Source of the DNA: Pseudomonadota bacterium
GTDB taxonomy: Bacteria; Desulfobacterota; Anaeroferrophillalia; Anaeroferrophillales; Tharpellaceae
Assembly (NCBI GenBank): GCA_030641485.1
Contig: DAOWHJ010000079.1
Location: 1 to 6,199 of the forward strand
DNA length: 6,199 bases
Direction: 5' to 3'
Shown here: piece by piece, positions 1-6,098 of the stretch
How the letters are laid out: each line of letters starts with the position of its first letter
Position numbering within the stretch: the stretch's first letter is position 1
Notes under the pieces: generated by a model
Told to the model about the DNA's origin: nothing
The model's input: the letters and a program-made list of their open reading frames with translations, nothing else
Database searches by the model: none
Translations under genes and position numbers: made by a program

Positions 1-220
1 CCATGACCAGCATTTTGACTACATTGCCAAAAAATCTCGACAAGGTTACATCAAGATCTCGTTTGGTACATAGTCCGTTCACCAGCCCACCTACCCAGCG
101 GGCAATGGCAAATCCCACCACCAGAATAATTATTGCACCCACCAATTGAAAGCTGTAGTTAACGACAAATTCAATAAGCGTGTTATACAGTTTTTGCAGA
201 GTTGCTAATTCTTCATCCAT
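1..220 (-). CDS. mscS: MscS-family mechanosensitive ion channel, N-terminal part (gene runs off the left edge)
   Basis: The minus strand reads ATG at 220-218 and stays open for 73 codons to the window edge. The product starts MDEELATLQKLYNTLIEF. A hydrophobic helix follows at about residues 22-42, then an RWVGGLVN segment, then LDVTLSRFFGNVVKM. This matches the start of small MscS channels: a short N-terminus, TM1, a basic loop and the start of TM2 (compare 'IIVGLIIARM...D.TVADFLSALVRY' in E. coli MscS). Family members form homoheptameric inner-membrane channels that open under membrane tension and release solutes on osmotic downshift. The pore helix TM3 and the beta domain lie outside the window, so subfamily and integrity cannot be judged. 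The start is well supported by an AAGGAGG site 6 nt upstream. The gene is separated from the metG operon by a terminator-like hairpin and probably has its own promoter. Confidence 0.8.
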   Translation of the reverse strand, partial: MDEELATLQKLYNTLIEFVVNYSFQLVGAIIILVVGFAIARWVGGLVNGLCTKRDLDVTLSRFFGNVVKMLVM

Positions 221-226
221 TAGTTT

Positions 227-233
227 CCTCCTT
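227..233 (-). promoter_or_regulatory. Strong Shine-Dalgarno site of the mscS gene
   Basis: On the minus strand AAGGAGG lies 6 nt before the ATG at 220. This is a near-perfect ribosome binding site and fixes the start codon. It sits 7 nt downstream of a 7-bp tandem repeat. Confidence 0.8.
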
Positions 234-240
234 CCAGCAG

Positions 241-261
241 ATACAGGATACAGGATACAGG
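241..261. repeat. Three exact tandem copies of a 7-bp unit (ATACAGG)
   Basis: Positions 241-247, 248-254 and 255-261 each read ATACAGG on the plus strand (CCTGTAT on the minus strand). There are no mismatches. The array lies in the presumed 5' leader of the mscS gene, between its likely promoter region and its Shine-Dalgarno site, and directly abuts a 12-bp palindrome. It is not within a coding region. A unit of 7 bp could change copy number by replication slippage and so alter leader length, but nothing here shows that it does. Confidence 0.85.
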
Positions 262-273
262 GTCAGGCCTGAC
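262..273. repeat. Perfect 12-bp palindrome GTCAGGCCTGAC
   Basis: GTCAGGCCTGAC is identical to its own reverse complement and follows the ATACAGG array with no gap. As RNA it would need to open a small loop, so a cruciform-scale hairpin is less likely than a protein-binding or REP-like role. The core resembles the GGTCAGG-type ends seen at some REP elements handled by RAYT transposases. That resemblance is from memory and is only suggestive. No transposase gene is present here. Confidence 0.55.
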
Positions 274-393
274 AAACGGGTTCTTTAGCCTTCGCTCTCA
301 GTTTTTCCGCCAAACACTGATCTTGATAAAAATCGTCATCTTAATTAAGCACATTAATTCACAAAACACAATGCCTGATTTAGACTACAAGCG

Positions 394-426
394 AAAAAAC
401 CGACATTGTGAGTGTCGGGTTTTTTT
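394..426. terminator. Probable bidirectional rho-independent terminator after the metG operon
   Basis: CCGACA (400-405) pairs with TGTCGG (413-418) across a 7-nt loop. On the plus strand the stem is followed, after one G, by seven T (420-426). On the minus strand the stem is followed by a run of six T (complement of the A-run 394-399). It can therefore work in both directions. The relevant one is most likely the minus strand, about 220-250 nt downstream of the metG stop, which would insulate the mscS gene from the operon. The stem is only six base pairs, so strength is uncertain. Confidence 0.7.
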
Positions 427-645
427 GTGGTCATAGTAAAATTAATTTGTCAATGGCAAACAAAAGAGTCATACTCTCAAAGATATCTCTTGCCAATCTC
501 AACATTCTAGCCGAACAGCAAACAAAAGCGTATATCGTAAGAACCTTAATCTCAAATTTGTGACCATGAAGACCCGAGAAATCCAAACCGTTTTCGGCTT
601 CAATAAGTCTTATAAACAGAATGGCTTTTCTCTGGGCGAAGCCGC
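427..645. other. Gene-free AT-rich stretch downstream of metG with weak open frames on both strands
   Basis: No recognisable gene lies here. On the plus strand a reading frame is open from 446 to the TAA at 647-649. Its only ATG is at 566 (27 codons, MKTREIQTVFGFNKSYKQNG...), with no Shine-Dalgarno site. Another plus-strand frame gives 36 codons from the ATG at 453 to the TGA at 561-563, also without a ribosome site. On the minus strand a frame is open from just inside the metG 3' end to the TGA at 433-431, with no good start codon. The near-identical 11-mers GCAAACAAAAG at 456-466 and 519-529 form a short direct repeat. The stretch could be a 3' untranslated region of metG, a small RNA, or the decayed remnant of a gene or dispersed element. 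I assign no function. Confidence 0.4.
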
Positions 646-2193
646 TTAATCCAGCCGAGGAAAAAGGGACTCTCCCTTAACCACCTCAACCCCGGTTTCA
701 AGCTGGCCCCAGGTGAAGATCTCAGGCCCACAGTGTGCGGTCGGTTTGCTTTGACCTAATTGAACCGCCATCTGCTCAGTTTTTTCCGGCATTATCGGGT
801 TAAGGTAAAGGCTTAAAAGACGCAGACTCTCTAAAACACAGTAGAGTACCTGATCAAGTTCAGCCGCTTTGGACTCGTCCTTAGCTAAGGCCCAAGGTGC
901 CTGCTCATCAATAAAACGGTTACATTTTTCCACTAACCGCCAAGCTGCAGAGAGCATTTTGTGAAAAGCCAAATTATCAATTGCCTGTGAAACTGCGGAC
1001 TTAATCTCATCATTAAGAGCTGCAAACTCTTTGTAGTGCAGGCTCTCACAGTCAGCAGCCGGAATAATCTGTTGGCGATATTTTTTTACCATCGATACCG
1101 TTCGACTCAAAAGATTACCGAGATCATTAGCAAGCTCACTGTTAATCCGACCTTTAAGTGCAGTCAGTGAAAAATCGCCATCAAGACCAAATGGAACTTC
1201 GCGCAAAAGAAAATAGCGAAAAGCGTCAACCCCGAACTCATTGACCACAACTTCAGGATCAACCACGTTGCCAACCGATTTTGACATCTTTTCACCCTCG
1301 ACTGTCCACCAACCGTGGGCAAACACCTTGCGCGGCTGCGGCAAGTCAGCCGCAAAAAGAAAGGTTGGCCAGTAGACCGCATGAAAGCGCAAAATATCTT
1401 TACCAATCAAATGAATGTCGGCCGGCCAGAGTTTCTCAAAACGCTCCATATCATCGGGAAAACCGGCGGCTGTCAGATAGTTAATCAACGCATCGAACCA
1501 GACATAGAGAACATGACGCTCATCATCAGGCACCGGGATTCCCCAACTGAAACTACTGCGACTAATACTTAAATCACGCAAATCCTCACGCAGAAAACCT
1601 AAAATCTCGTTGAGCTTACTTTTGGGCCGGACAAAATTATTATGTTCGGCAAGGTAGTCGAGTAGACGTTGCTGAAATGCCGACATTTTGAAGAAATAAC
1701 TCTCCTCCTTAACCTTCTCCGCCGGCCGCTTACATTCGGGACAATTCCCATCATTAAGTTGGGCTTCGGTCCAGAAAGTTTCGCAAGGAACACAGTACCA
1801 ATCCTCATAATGATCAAGGTATATATTCTCTTCACCAAGTTCTTTGACCTGTTTGAAAAATGCGTGTACAGCCCGATGATGGCGCTCCTCACTGGTACGA
1901 ATAAAGTCATCATGGGAAATATTTAAGACCTTCCATAGATGAATAAAACGTTCCACGACATCATCCACCAACTCTTTAGCACTCAAACCTTTGGCTGTAG
2001 CGGTTTTTTCAATCTTCATTCCATGTTCGTCGGTACCGGTAAGAAAAAAGACCTCTTTGCCTAAAAGGCGCTGATAGCGGGCAACCACATCAGCCGCAAT
2101 AGTGGTATAGGCGTGGCCGATATGCGGCACGTCATTGACATAGTATATTGGCGTTGTAATATAGAAAACTTTACTTTTTTGTGTAGCACTCAT
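646..2193 (-). CDS. metG: Methionyl-tRNA synthetase, short form without C-terminal tRNA-binding domain
   Basis: This is a class I aminoacyl-tRNA synthetase that attaches methionine to tRNA-Met (initiator and elongator) using ATP, in the cytoplasm. The 515-residue product shows the HIGH signature at residues 24-27 and TGTDEHG at 52-58. Four zinc-knuckle cysteines lie at 134, 137, 151 and 154, in the connective peptide. WGIPVP is at 217-222 and KMSKS at 302-306. The anticodon-binding helical domain follows, with RYFLLREVPFG, then NDLGNLLSRT, and QAPWALAKD near residue 431. One zinc knuckle resembles the T. thermophilus enzyme. E. coli MetG has about 677 residues with a C-terminal EMAP/Trbp111-like domain; that domain is absent here, so the enzyme is probably monomeric. 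The ATG overlaps the ricT stop as ATGA with no well-spaced Shine-Dalgarno site, so translation is probably coupled to ricT. It is the last gene of the operon. No frameshift or missing catalytic motif is visible. Confidence 0.97.
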   Translation of the reverse strand: MSATQKSKVFYITTPIYYVNDVPHIGHAYTTIAADVVARYQRLLGKEVFFLTGTDEHGMKIEKTATAKGLSAKELVDDVVERFIHLWKVLNISHDDFIRTSEERHHRAVHAFFKQVKELGEENIYLDHYEDWYCVPCETFWTEAQLNDGNCPECKRPAEKVKEESYFFKMSAFQQRLLDYLAEHNNFVRPKSKLNEILGFLREDLRDLSISRSSFSWGIPVPDDERHVLYVWFDALINYLTAAGFPDDMERFEKLWPADIHLIGKDILRFHAVYWPTFLFAADLPQPRKVFAHGWWTVEGEKMSKSVGNVVDPEVVVNEFGVDAFRYFLLREVPFGLDGDFSLTALKGRINSELANDLGNLLSRTVSMVKKYRQQIIPAADCESLHYKEFAALNDEIKSAVSQAIDNLAFHKMLSAAWRLVEKCNRFIDEQAPWALAKDESKAAELDQVLYCVLESLRLLSLYLNPIMPEKTEQMAVQLGQSKPTAHCGPEIFTWGQLETGVEVVKGESLFPRLD

Positions 2194-3185
2194 GACGTTG
2201 AACTCTGCCTCTTTCCACGGTTTTTATCACCCCGAGGACCTTTCCCCGAACGCGACCCTTTTTTCCCATATTTTTTGGGACCTGAACCTTTTTTACTCGG
2301 ATCTTTTTTCCCTTCAGGGTTCTCAGATGGAGACTTTGGAGGTTGTTTGCCAGCACCTTTCTCCTCTTTTTCTGACGATTTTGGAGTGTTATTACGAGGT
2401 GGATTATCCTTTACAGCCGAGCCTTCTTTCTCCGCCGCAGCACCTTTAGACTCTTGCACACCCCGATTTTCAGGCCCTGAATCGGAGTTTTTCCCGCTCC
2501 GTCGGCGCCCCCCACCTTTACGTAAGCCACCAGCCTTACTATAATTTTCATATTCGTAACCAAGACAACACATCAAACGGCCACAGATACCGGAGATCTT
2601 CATGGGGTTCAGAGCCAAATTCTGCTCCTTGGCCATCTTCACCGTAACCGGAGCAAAAGTCGAAAGAAAGGCAGAACAGCAAAGTTCACGACCACAAATA
2701 CCAACCCCGCCCAACATCCCAGCAGCATCACGAATTCCGATCTGGCGCATCTCGACACGAACATGCAAAGTATGAGCAAGATCCTTAACCAGTTCACGAA
2801 AATCAACCCGATTTTCTGCCGTAAAGTAGAAAATCACTCGATTACCATCGTGCATGAATTCTGCTCGAACAAGCTTCATCTTCAATCGATATGATTCAAT
2901 CTTTTCATGGCAGACTCTAGCTACCTCAATTTCACGATCACAATTTTCCTTTAATTTCTCGAAATCATCATCGCGGGCTTTGCGCAAAACTTTTTTGACA
3001 CTCGCCTCAGGCACAGAATCGGGCAAGGTTGCCGTCTCAGGGGGTACGACTACCTGCCCCATATTCACACCACGATCAGTCTCAACAACCACATCGTCAT
3101 TAATCTTTAGATGTAAAGCCCCAACCTCAAAACAGTAAATCCTGCGGGAGCAACGAAAAGAGATCCCGGCATAACGTTTAACCAT
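2190..3185 (-). CDS. ricT: PSP1-domain protein of the RicT/YaaT family with a long low-complexity C-terminal tail
   Basis: Residues 1 to about 215 form the PSP1/YaaT core. Six cysteines (164, 169, 170, 201, 206, 207, counted from the ATG) lie in GICGRELCC and GICGRLMCCLGYE, the conserved cluster-binding segment. In B. subtilis, RicT (YaaT) joins RicA and RicF in a complex that carries [4Fe-4S] clusters and adjusts RNase Y-dependent mRNA processing. A matching role here is inference. Residues about 217-331 are a Lys/Gly/Ser/Pro/Glu/Arg-rich tail with no predicted fold, probably disordered and strongly basic near its end. The start is ambiguous: TTG at 3188 and ATG at 3185 are adjacent and in frame, and AGAGG (3199-3195) lies 6 nt before the TTG and 9 nt before the ATG. 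I chose the ATG. It follows holB after 89 nt and overlaps metG by 4 nt. The tmk-holB-yaaT order is also seen in Firmicutes. Confidence 0.9.
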   Translation of the reverse strand: MVKRYAGISFRCSRRIYCFEVGALHLKINDDVVVETDRGVNMGQVVVPPETATLPDSVPEASVKKVLRKARDDDFEKLKENCDREIEVARVCHEKIESYRLKMKLVRAEFMHDGNRVIFYFTAENRVDFRELVKDLAHTLHVRVEMRQIGIRDAAGMLGGVGICGRELCCSAFLSTFAPVTVKMAKEQNLALNPMKISGICGRLMCCLGYEYENYSKAGGLRKGGGRRRSGKNSDSGPENRGVQESKGAAAEKEGSAVKDNPPRNNTPKSSEKEEKGAGKQPPKSPSENPEGKKDPSKKGSGPKKYGKKGSRSGKGPRGDKNRGKRQSSTS

Positions 3186-3274
3186 CAATAAAAACCTCTA
3201 TTTTATCCGGCCGAACCGGAAATCATGCTAACATGAAGTACAAACAAACTATGATTAATGTCTTCGTAAAATTC
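3186..3274 (-). promoter_or_regulatory. holB-ricT spacer with two small adjacent hairpins in the ricT leader
   Basis: This is the only sizeable gap inside the operon. On the minus strand it can form TCATG-TTAG-CATGA (3236-3223) and then TCCGG-TTCGG-CCGGA (3220-3206), two 5-bp stems separated by two nucleotides. The ricT Shine-Dalgarno site AGAGG (3199-3195) comes six bases later. No T-run follows the stems, so this is not a classical terminator. It could be an mRNA processing or stabilising site, or a place where an internal promoter lies, but I see no convincing -35/-10 pair. Confidence 0.35.
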
Positions 3275-4288
3275 TTAGGATGTACCGGTGACAATAGCTG
3301 TGAAAAAAGCTTCGAAAGCCAATTTAAGATTTACATTAATAGCCTGAGCCTGCTCTACGACCAAAAGTTGCTGCCGAATCAACAGGATCCTCTGCTCATG
3401 TAAGGGAGCAAATAATGCCACACTCGCCGCCCAACTTAGCGCCGAAATATGGGCCGCATCTGGATTTTTTGCGACGACCCCACGGGCCGCCAACAATGCG
3501 TCGTGCAAAAAACTACGCAAGATAAAAAATAGTACCTCGCGCTCCTCAAATTGGGCCGCAACCTCAGCCAAATCAAGTGCAGCCAGGAGAGTCTCTTGCG
3601 GCAAACGACTAAACTTTTCGATAAACCCGCTACACCAACCAAGGTTCCCCTCGGCCAGAAAAAAGAGCGCTCGCCCCATACTTCCGCCAGACCAGGCTGC
3701 CGCTTCAGCAATACCATGAGCCCCAACCTCACCATACTCTTCGGCAAGATTCTGTAGTTGGATAATTTCAACTATTACCGACTTTTGCAAAGAGACAAAA
3801 GAGAGCCGTAAACAACGTGACAAAATTGTTGCAAGCAGAAGATTATGACGATGACTTAAAAGTATAAAGAGAACTGTTGGCGCAGGCTCCTCTAAAGTTT
3901 TCAAAAGTGCATTTGCGGCCGTATGATTGAGCTTATGCGCATCCTTGATAATCACTATGCGACGTTCACCAACCAACGGTGCAAAACTGATAAATTCCTG
4001 AATTTCAGAAACTTGCTCAATCTTTATCTGTTGATTATCCGCGGCGATGGTCAGAATGTCAGGATAGATTTTGCGGCTTACCTGAATACAAGACGGGCAC
4101 TTACCACAAGCATCACCATTGGTCGACTCGCGACAACTTAGGGCCTGAGCAAACAAAATAGCCGCCAAGTTTTTACCTACCCCTTCAGGACCAGTGAATA
4201 ACAGGCTTTGCGGCACTCTGCCCCGCACGATCATATTCATGAGGCGCTCACGCGCCTGCACCTGCCCTAAAAGATCTACTAATGGCAT
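3275..4288 (-). CDS. holB: DNA polymerase III delta' subunit (clamp loader)
   Basis: Delta' is the stator of the clamp-loader complex, which opens the beta sliding clamp and places it on primed DNA at the replication fork. The 337-residue product starts with an AAA+ module. GPEGVGKN at 33-40 is the P-loop. Cysteines 52, 61, 64 and 67 form the zinc module with the same spacing as in E. coli delta' (50, 59, 62, 65). A Walker B-like IVIIKDAHKLN lies at 111-121, followed by ALLKTLEEP at 127-135. The SRC motif at 157-159 carries the trans-acting arginine. The rest is the helical lid and collar domain. The P-loop keeps its lysine but ends in Asn instead of Thr/Ser. Together with the degenerate Walker B, this fits the usual finding that delta' does not hydrolyse ATP. 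ATG starts 2 nt after the tmk stop with only a weak ribosome site, so coupling with tmk is likely. DnaX (tau/gamma) is similar but longer and lies elsewhere in most genomes. Confidence 0.94.
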   Translation of the reverse strand: MPLVDLLGQVQARERLMNMIVRGRVPQSLLFTGPEGVGKNLAAILFAQALSCRESTNGDACGKCPSCIQVSRKIYPDILTIAADNQQIKIEQVSEIQEFISFAPLVGERRIVIIKDAHKLNHTAANALLKTLEEPAPTVLFILLSHRHNLLLATILSRCLRLSFVSLQKSVIVEIIQLQNLAEEYGEVGAHGIAEAAAWSGGSMGRALFFLAEGNLGWCSGFIEKFSRLPQETLLAALDLAEVAAQFEEREVLFFILRSFLHDALLAARGVVAKNPDAAHISALSWAASVALFAPLHEQRILLIRQQLLVVEQAQAINVNLKLAFEAFFTAIVTGTS

Positions 4289-4290
4289 CT

Positions 4291-5004
4291 TTAACCCGAA
4301 GTTACGGCCCGAAAATTCGGTCCAAGAATCCGATTTGAAAACTGATGCCAGATATCATTGTGAATATCATCAATCATCTTTTTGGCATCAACTACGCAAA
4401 AACGCTCACATTCCACCTCGGCTAAATGCAAAAAACCGGCCTGCACCTGCTCATGAAAATCGAGGTGACGTTGCTCAAATCGATCTGCAATACCAACTTC
4501 TCCGGCATCATGATTCCGCCGGCGGGCCCGGTTAAGACCCGTTTCCGCAGGGCAGTCAAGGAGAAAGGTTAGCTTTGGCCAAACTGACCCCAGTACCAAA
4601 CGGTTCAGACTATCAATAATTTCAACCGAGACCGACTCTCTTTCTCCATTTGCCCCGGCGGCAGCCGCCGCATACCCCTGGTAAACCCAGGTTGAGTCGA
4701 TGAACCGATCAAGCAAAATGATCGCGCCCCTTGCCAACGCCGGGCTAATCACTCGGCGACAATGCTCACGCCGATCAGCTAAATAGAGTAATAATTCAGT
4801 CAGGGCATCGGGATTATTGGTGGGATTCAAAAGTAAATCCCGCAATTGCTTTCCTAGCGGCGTCGCTCCAGGTTCACGTGAAACCACAACCTCTCGACCG
4901 AGACTACGCAGACGTTCAGCGAGCATAGTGATCTGGGTCGACTTTCCGCACCCTTCAATTCCTTCAAACGAGATCAAGATTCCGGATTTCGATATTTCCA
5001 CCAT
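4291..5004 (-). CDS. tmk: Thymidylate kinase (dTMP kinase)
   Basis: Tmk phosphorylates dTMP to dTDP with ATP, the step common to de novo and salvage dTTP synthesis, in the cytoplasm. The product has 237 residues (E. coli enzyme 213). The P-loop FEGIEGCGKST is at 13-23 and REPG at 43-46. The DR(F)xxS motif, DRFIDST, lies at 99-105 with YQGY at 108-111. A LID region with the arginine cluster RARRR is at 159-163, followed by ADRFE at 173-177. Arginines in the LID and no basic residue inside the P-loop mark a class II (E. coli-type) enzyme. The extra length comes mainly from an Ala/Gly-rich stretch after YQGY (112-119) and a C-terminal extension past residue about 220. The ATG lies 2 nt after the stop of the transglycosylase gene and the TAA 2 nt before holB, so all three are almost certainly co-transcribed. 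Confidence 0.96.
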   Translation of the reverse strand: MVEISKSGILISFEGIEGCGKSTQITMLAERLRSLGREVVVSREPGATPLGKQLRDLLLNPTNNPDALTELLLYLADRREHCRRVISPALARGAIILLDRFIDSTWVYQGYAAAAAGANGERESVSVEIIDSLNRLVLGSVWPKLTFLLDCPAETGLNRARRRNHDAGEVGIADRFEQRHLDFHEQVQAGFLHLAEVECERFCVVDAKKMIDDIHNDIWHQFSNRILGPNFRAVTSG

Positions 5005-5006
5005 AT

Positions 5007-5867
5007 CTATTGCAGCCGTCCCGCCAATGCCACCACAGTCTCACAGTAGAGTTGACTATGGTTGTAACTCCAAACAACTTTCTCCTGCTGCTTACGCGTA
5101 AGCCCCGGACGCCAACCATGTACCTTTAGATAGTTGGCAACACTGGCCGCAGCATCCTGAAAATCATAAAGATCAATCTTACCATCGCCACTACCATCAA
5201 CAGCATAAGTCAAACAACTGCTTGGAATAAACTGACAAATACCAAAGGCCCCGGCCCATGAACCCTTCACGGTGTCAACACTGAGGCGATCTGCCATTTT
5301 AAGTAAGGCCACCAACTGAGTGTAACCCCAGTTCGATTTTTTTTGGGCACGCCGCTTTAGCCATTCATAATCGAGATCTGGATAACGCGCAACTAACTCC
5401 CCGTAAACCTTACGTAAATATTCATCTTGGTTGCAGGAAGCAAGCGAAATAAAAACTTTCAACAACGGGTAACGGCCAGGATAACGACCGAGATCAGACT
5501 CAATCAAAAAGATTGCCGTTATAACTTCAGCCTCAACCTTAAACTTCTGCTCAATTTTTACCATCCAATCGCGATTCTCGTCCAGAAATGATTGCGCTTT
5601 GCGCACCGAGTCCGACTCTAAAAACCGATCATAGGTAGCCTTGTACTCAACTTGTTTAAGATTTTTCCCGATAATTTTAGTATCGACACCATACGCTCCC
5701 TCACCCGAACAATAACGCGTCGCCAACATTCGACCCACACCCTTTTCGACCGCGAGACGGTTAGTTAGTGATAGATCAGCGAAAGATCTGCCACTAGCAA
5801 AGAGAGACACTAATATAGTTATTAATAAAAGTAAGAGATACCGAATAGTTTTTTTCACATTTTGCAT
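5007..5867 (-). CDS. mltB: Periplasmic MltB-family lytic murein transglycosylase
   Basis: Enzymes of this family cut the MurNAc-GlcNAc bond of peptidoglycan and leave 1,6-anhydro-MurNAc ends. Residues 5-29 form a signal peptide: KK, then a Leu/Ile-rich core, then SGRSFA with likely cleavage before DLS. There is no lipobox cysteine, so the protein should be soluble or loosely bound in the periplasm, unlike the lipoprotein MltB of E. coli. The catalytic glutamate is probably E123 in AIFLIESDLGRYPG. GSWAGAFGICQFIPSS (202-217) matches the MltB segment GSYAGAMGYGQFMPSS. DGSGDGKIDLYD (224-235) matches the EF-hand-like calcium site. ASVANYLKVHGW then aligns with VANYFK. At 286 residues it is shorter than E. 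coli MltB (361). The ATG at 5867 has AGG directly against it; GTG at codon 4 has AGG 9 nt upstream and is a possible alternative start. It is the first gene of the operon and faces cheX. Confidence 0.9.
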   Translation of the reverse strand: MQNVKKTIRYLLLLLITILVSLFASGRSFADLSLTNRLAVEKGVGRMLATRYCSGEGAYGVDTKIIGKNLKQVEYKATYDRFLESDSVRKAQSFLDENRDWMVKIEQKFKVEAEVITAIFLIESDLGRYPGRYPLLKVFISLASCNQDEYLRKVYGELVARYPDLDYEWLKRRAQKKSNWGYTQLVALLKMADRLSVDTVKGSWAGAFGICQFIPSSCLTYAVDGSGDGKIDLYDFQDAAASVANYLKVHGWRPGLTRKQQEKVVWSYNHSQLYCETVVALAGRLQ

Positions 5868-5928
5868 CCTAAGAATTACTTAACAAAAATCAGCTAATTA
5901 TCCAAACCAGATACCATTTTCACCCGTC

Positions 5929-5941
5929 AGTATCAGATACT
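5929..5941. promoter_or_regulatory. Inverted repeat AGTATC-A-GATACT, possible operator
   Basis: Two perfect 6-bp arms flank a single central base, a shape typical of a dimeric regulator site. A further AGATAC half-site lies at 5909-5914, 26 bp away. The site sits on the transglycosylase side of the divergent region, 62 bp or more upstream of its start. No regulator gene is visible in the window, so the ligand is unknown and the match may be chance. Confidence 0.3.
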
Positions 5942-6092
5942 AACAATAAGTTAAAAAAAAATCCATAAAAATACTTGAACTTGTCAAGACAATTTGCTAG
6001 TAAGTCAGGGTTTATTACGAATTTACTAATTTTATAAATCGCCAATTTATAAAAGTTGGCTTAAGTTTTCTCATAATCTTCCCTACAACTGT

Positions 6093-6098
6093 AAGGAG
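6093..6098 (+). promoter_or_regulatory. Shine-Dalgarno site of the CheX-like gene
   Basis: AAGGAG lies 8 nt before the GTG at 6107. It supports GTG as the real start, since no in-frame ATG occurs before codon 20. Confidence 0.75.

Noticed and set aside
323..336. FNR/CRP-like half match TTGAT-AAAA-ATCGT upstream of the mscS gene
   Set aside because: Eight of ten consensus bases match TTGAT-N4-ATCAA, but one half-site is broken, no good promoter lies beside it, and such matches are frequent in AT-rich DNA.
453..563. 36-codon plus-strand frame starting ATG at 453
   Set aside because: No Shine-Dalgarno site, no recognisable family, and it lies in the probable 3' region of the opposite-strand metG transcript.
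2113..2544. 143-codon plus-strand frame opposite the RicT tail
   Set aside because: It is rich in Pro, Phe and Ser because it is the complement of the Lys/Gly/Ser-rich tail; no ribosome site. A shadow of ricT.
3270..3282. 13-bp sequence AATTCTTAGGATG shared, in opposite orientation, with positions 5877-5865 at the transglycosylase start
   Set aside because: One shared 13-mer between strands of a 6.2-kb window is expected about every other time by chance; the copy near 3270 is the end of holB.
4194..4535. 113-codon plus-strand frame across the holB/tmk junction
   Set aside because: It lies antisense to two firmly identified genes and resembles no known protein.
6056..6076. Sigma-54-like promoter (TTGGC...TTTTCT) before the CheX gene
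   Set aside because: The GG-N10-GC core is not satisfied; the -12 GC is missing.
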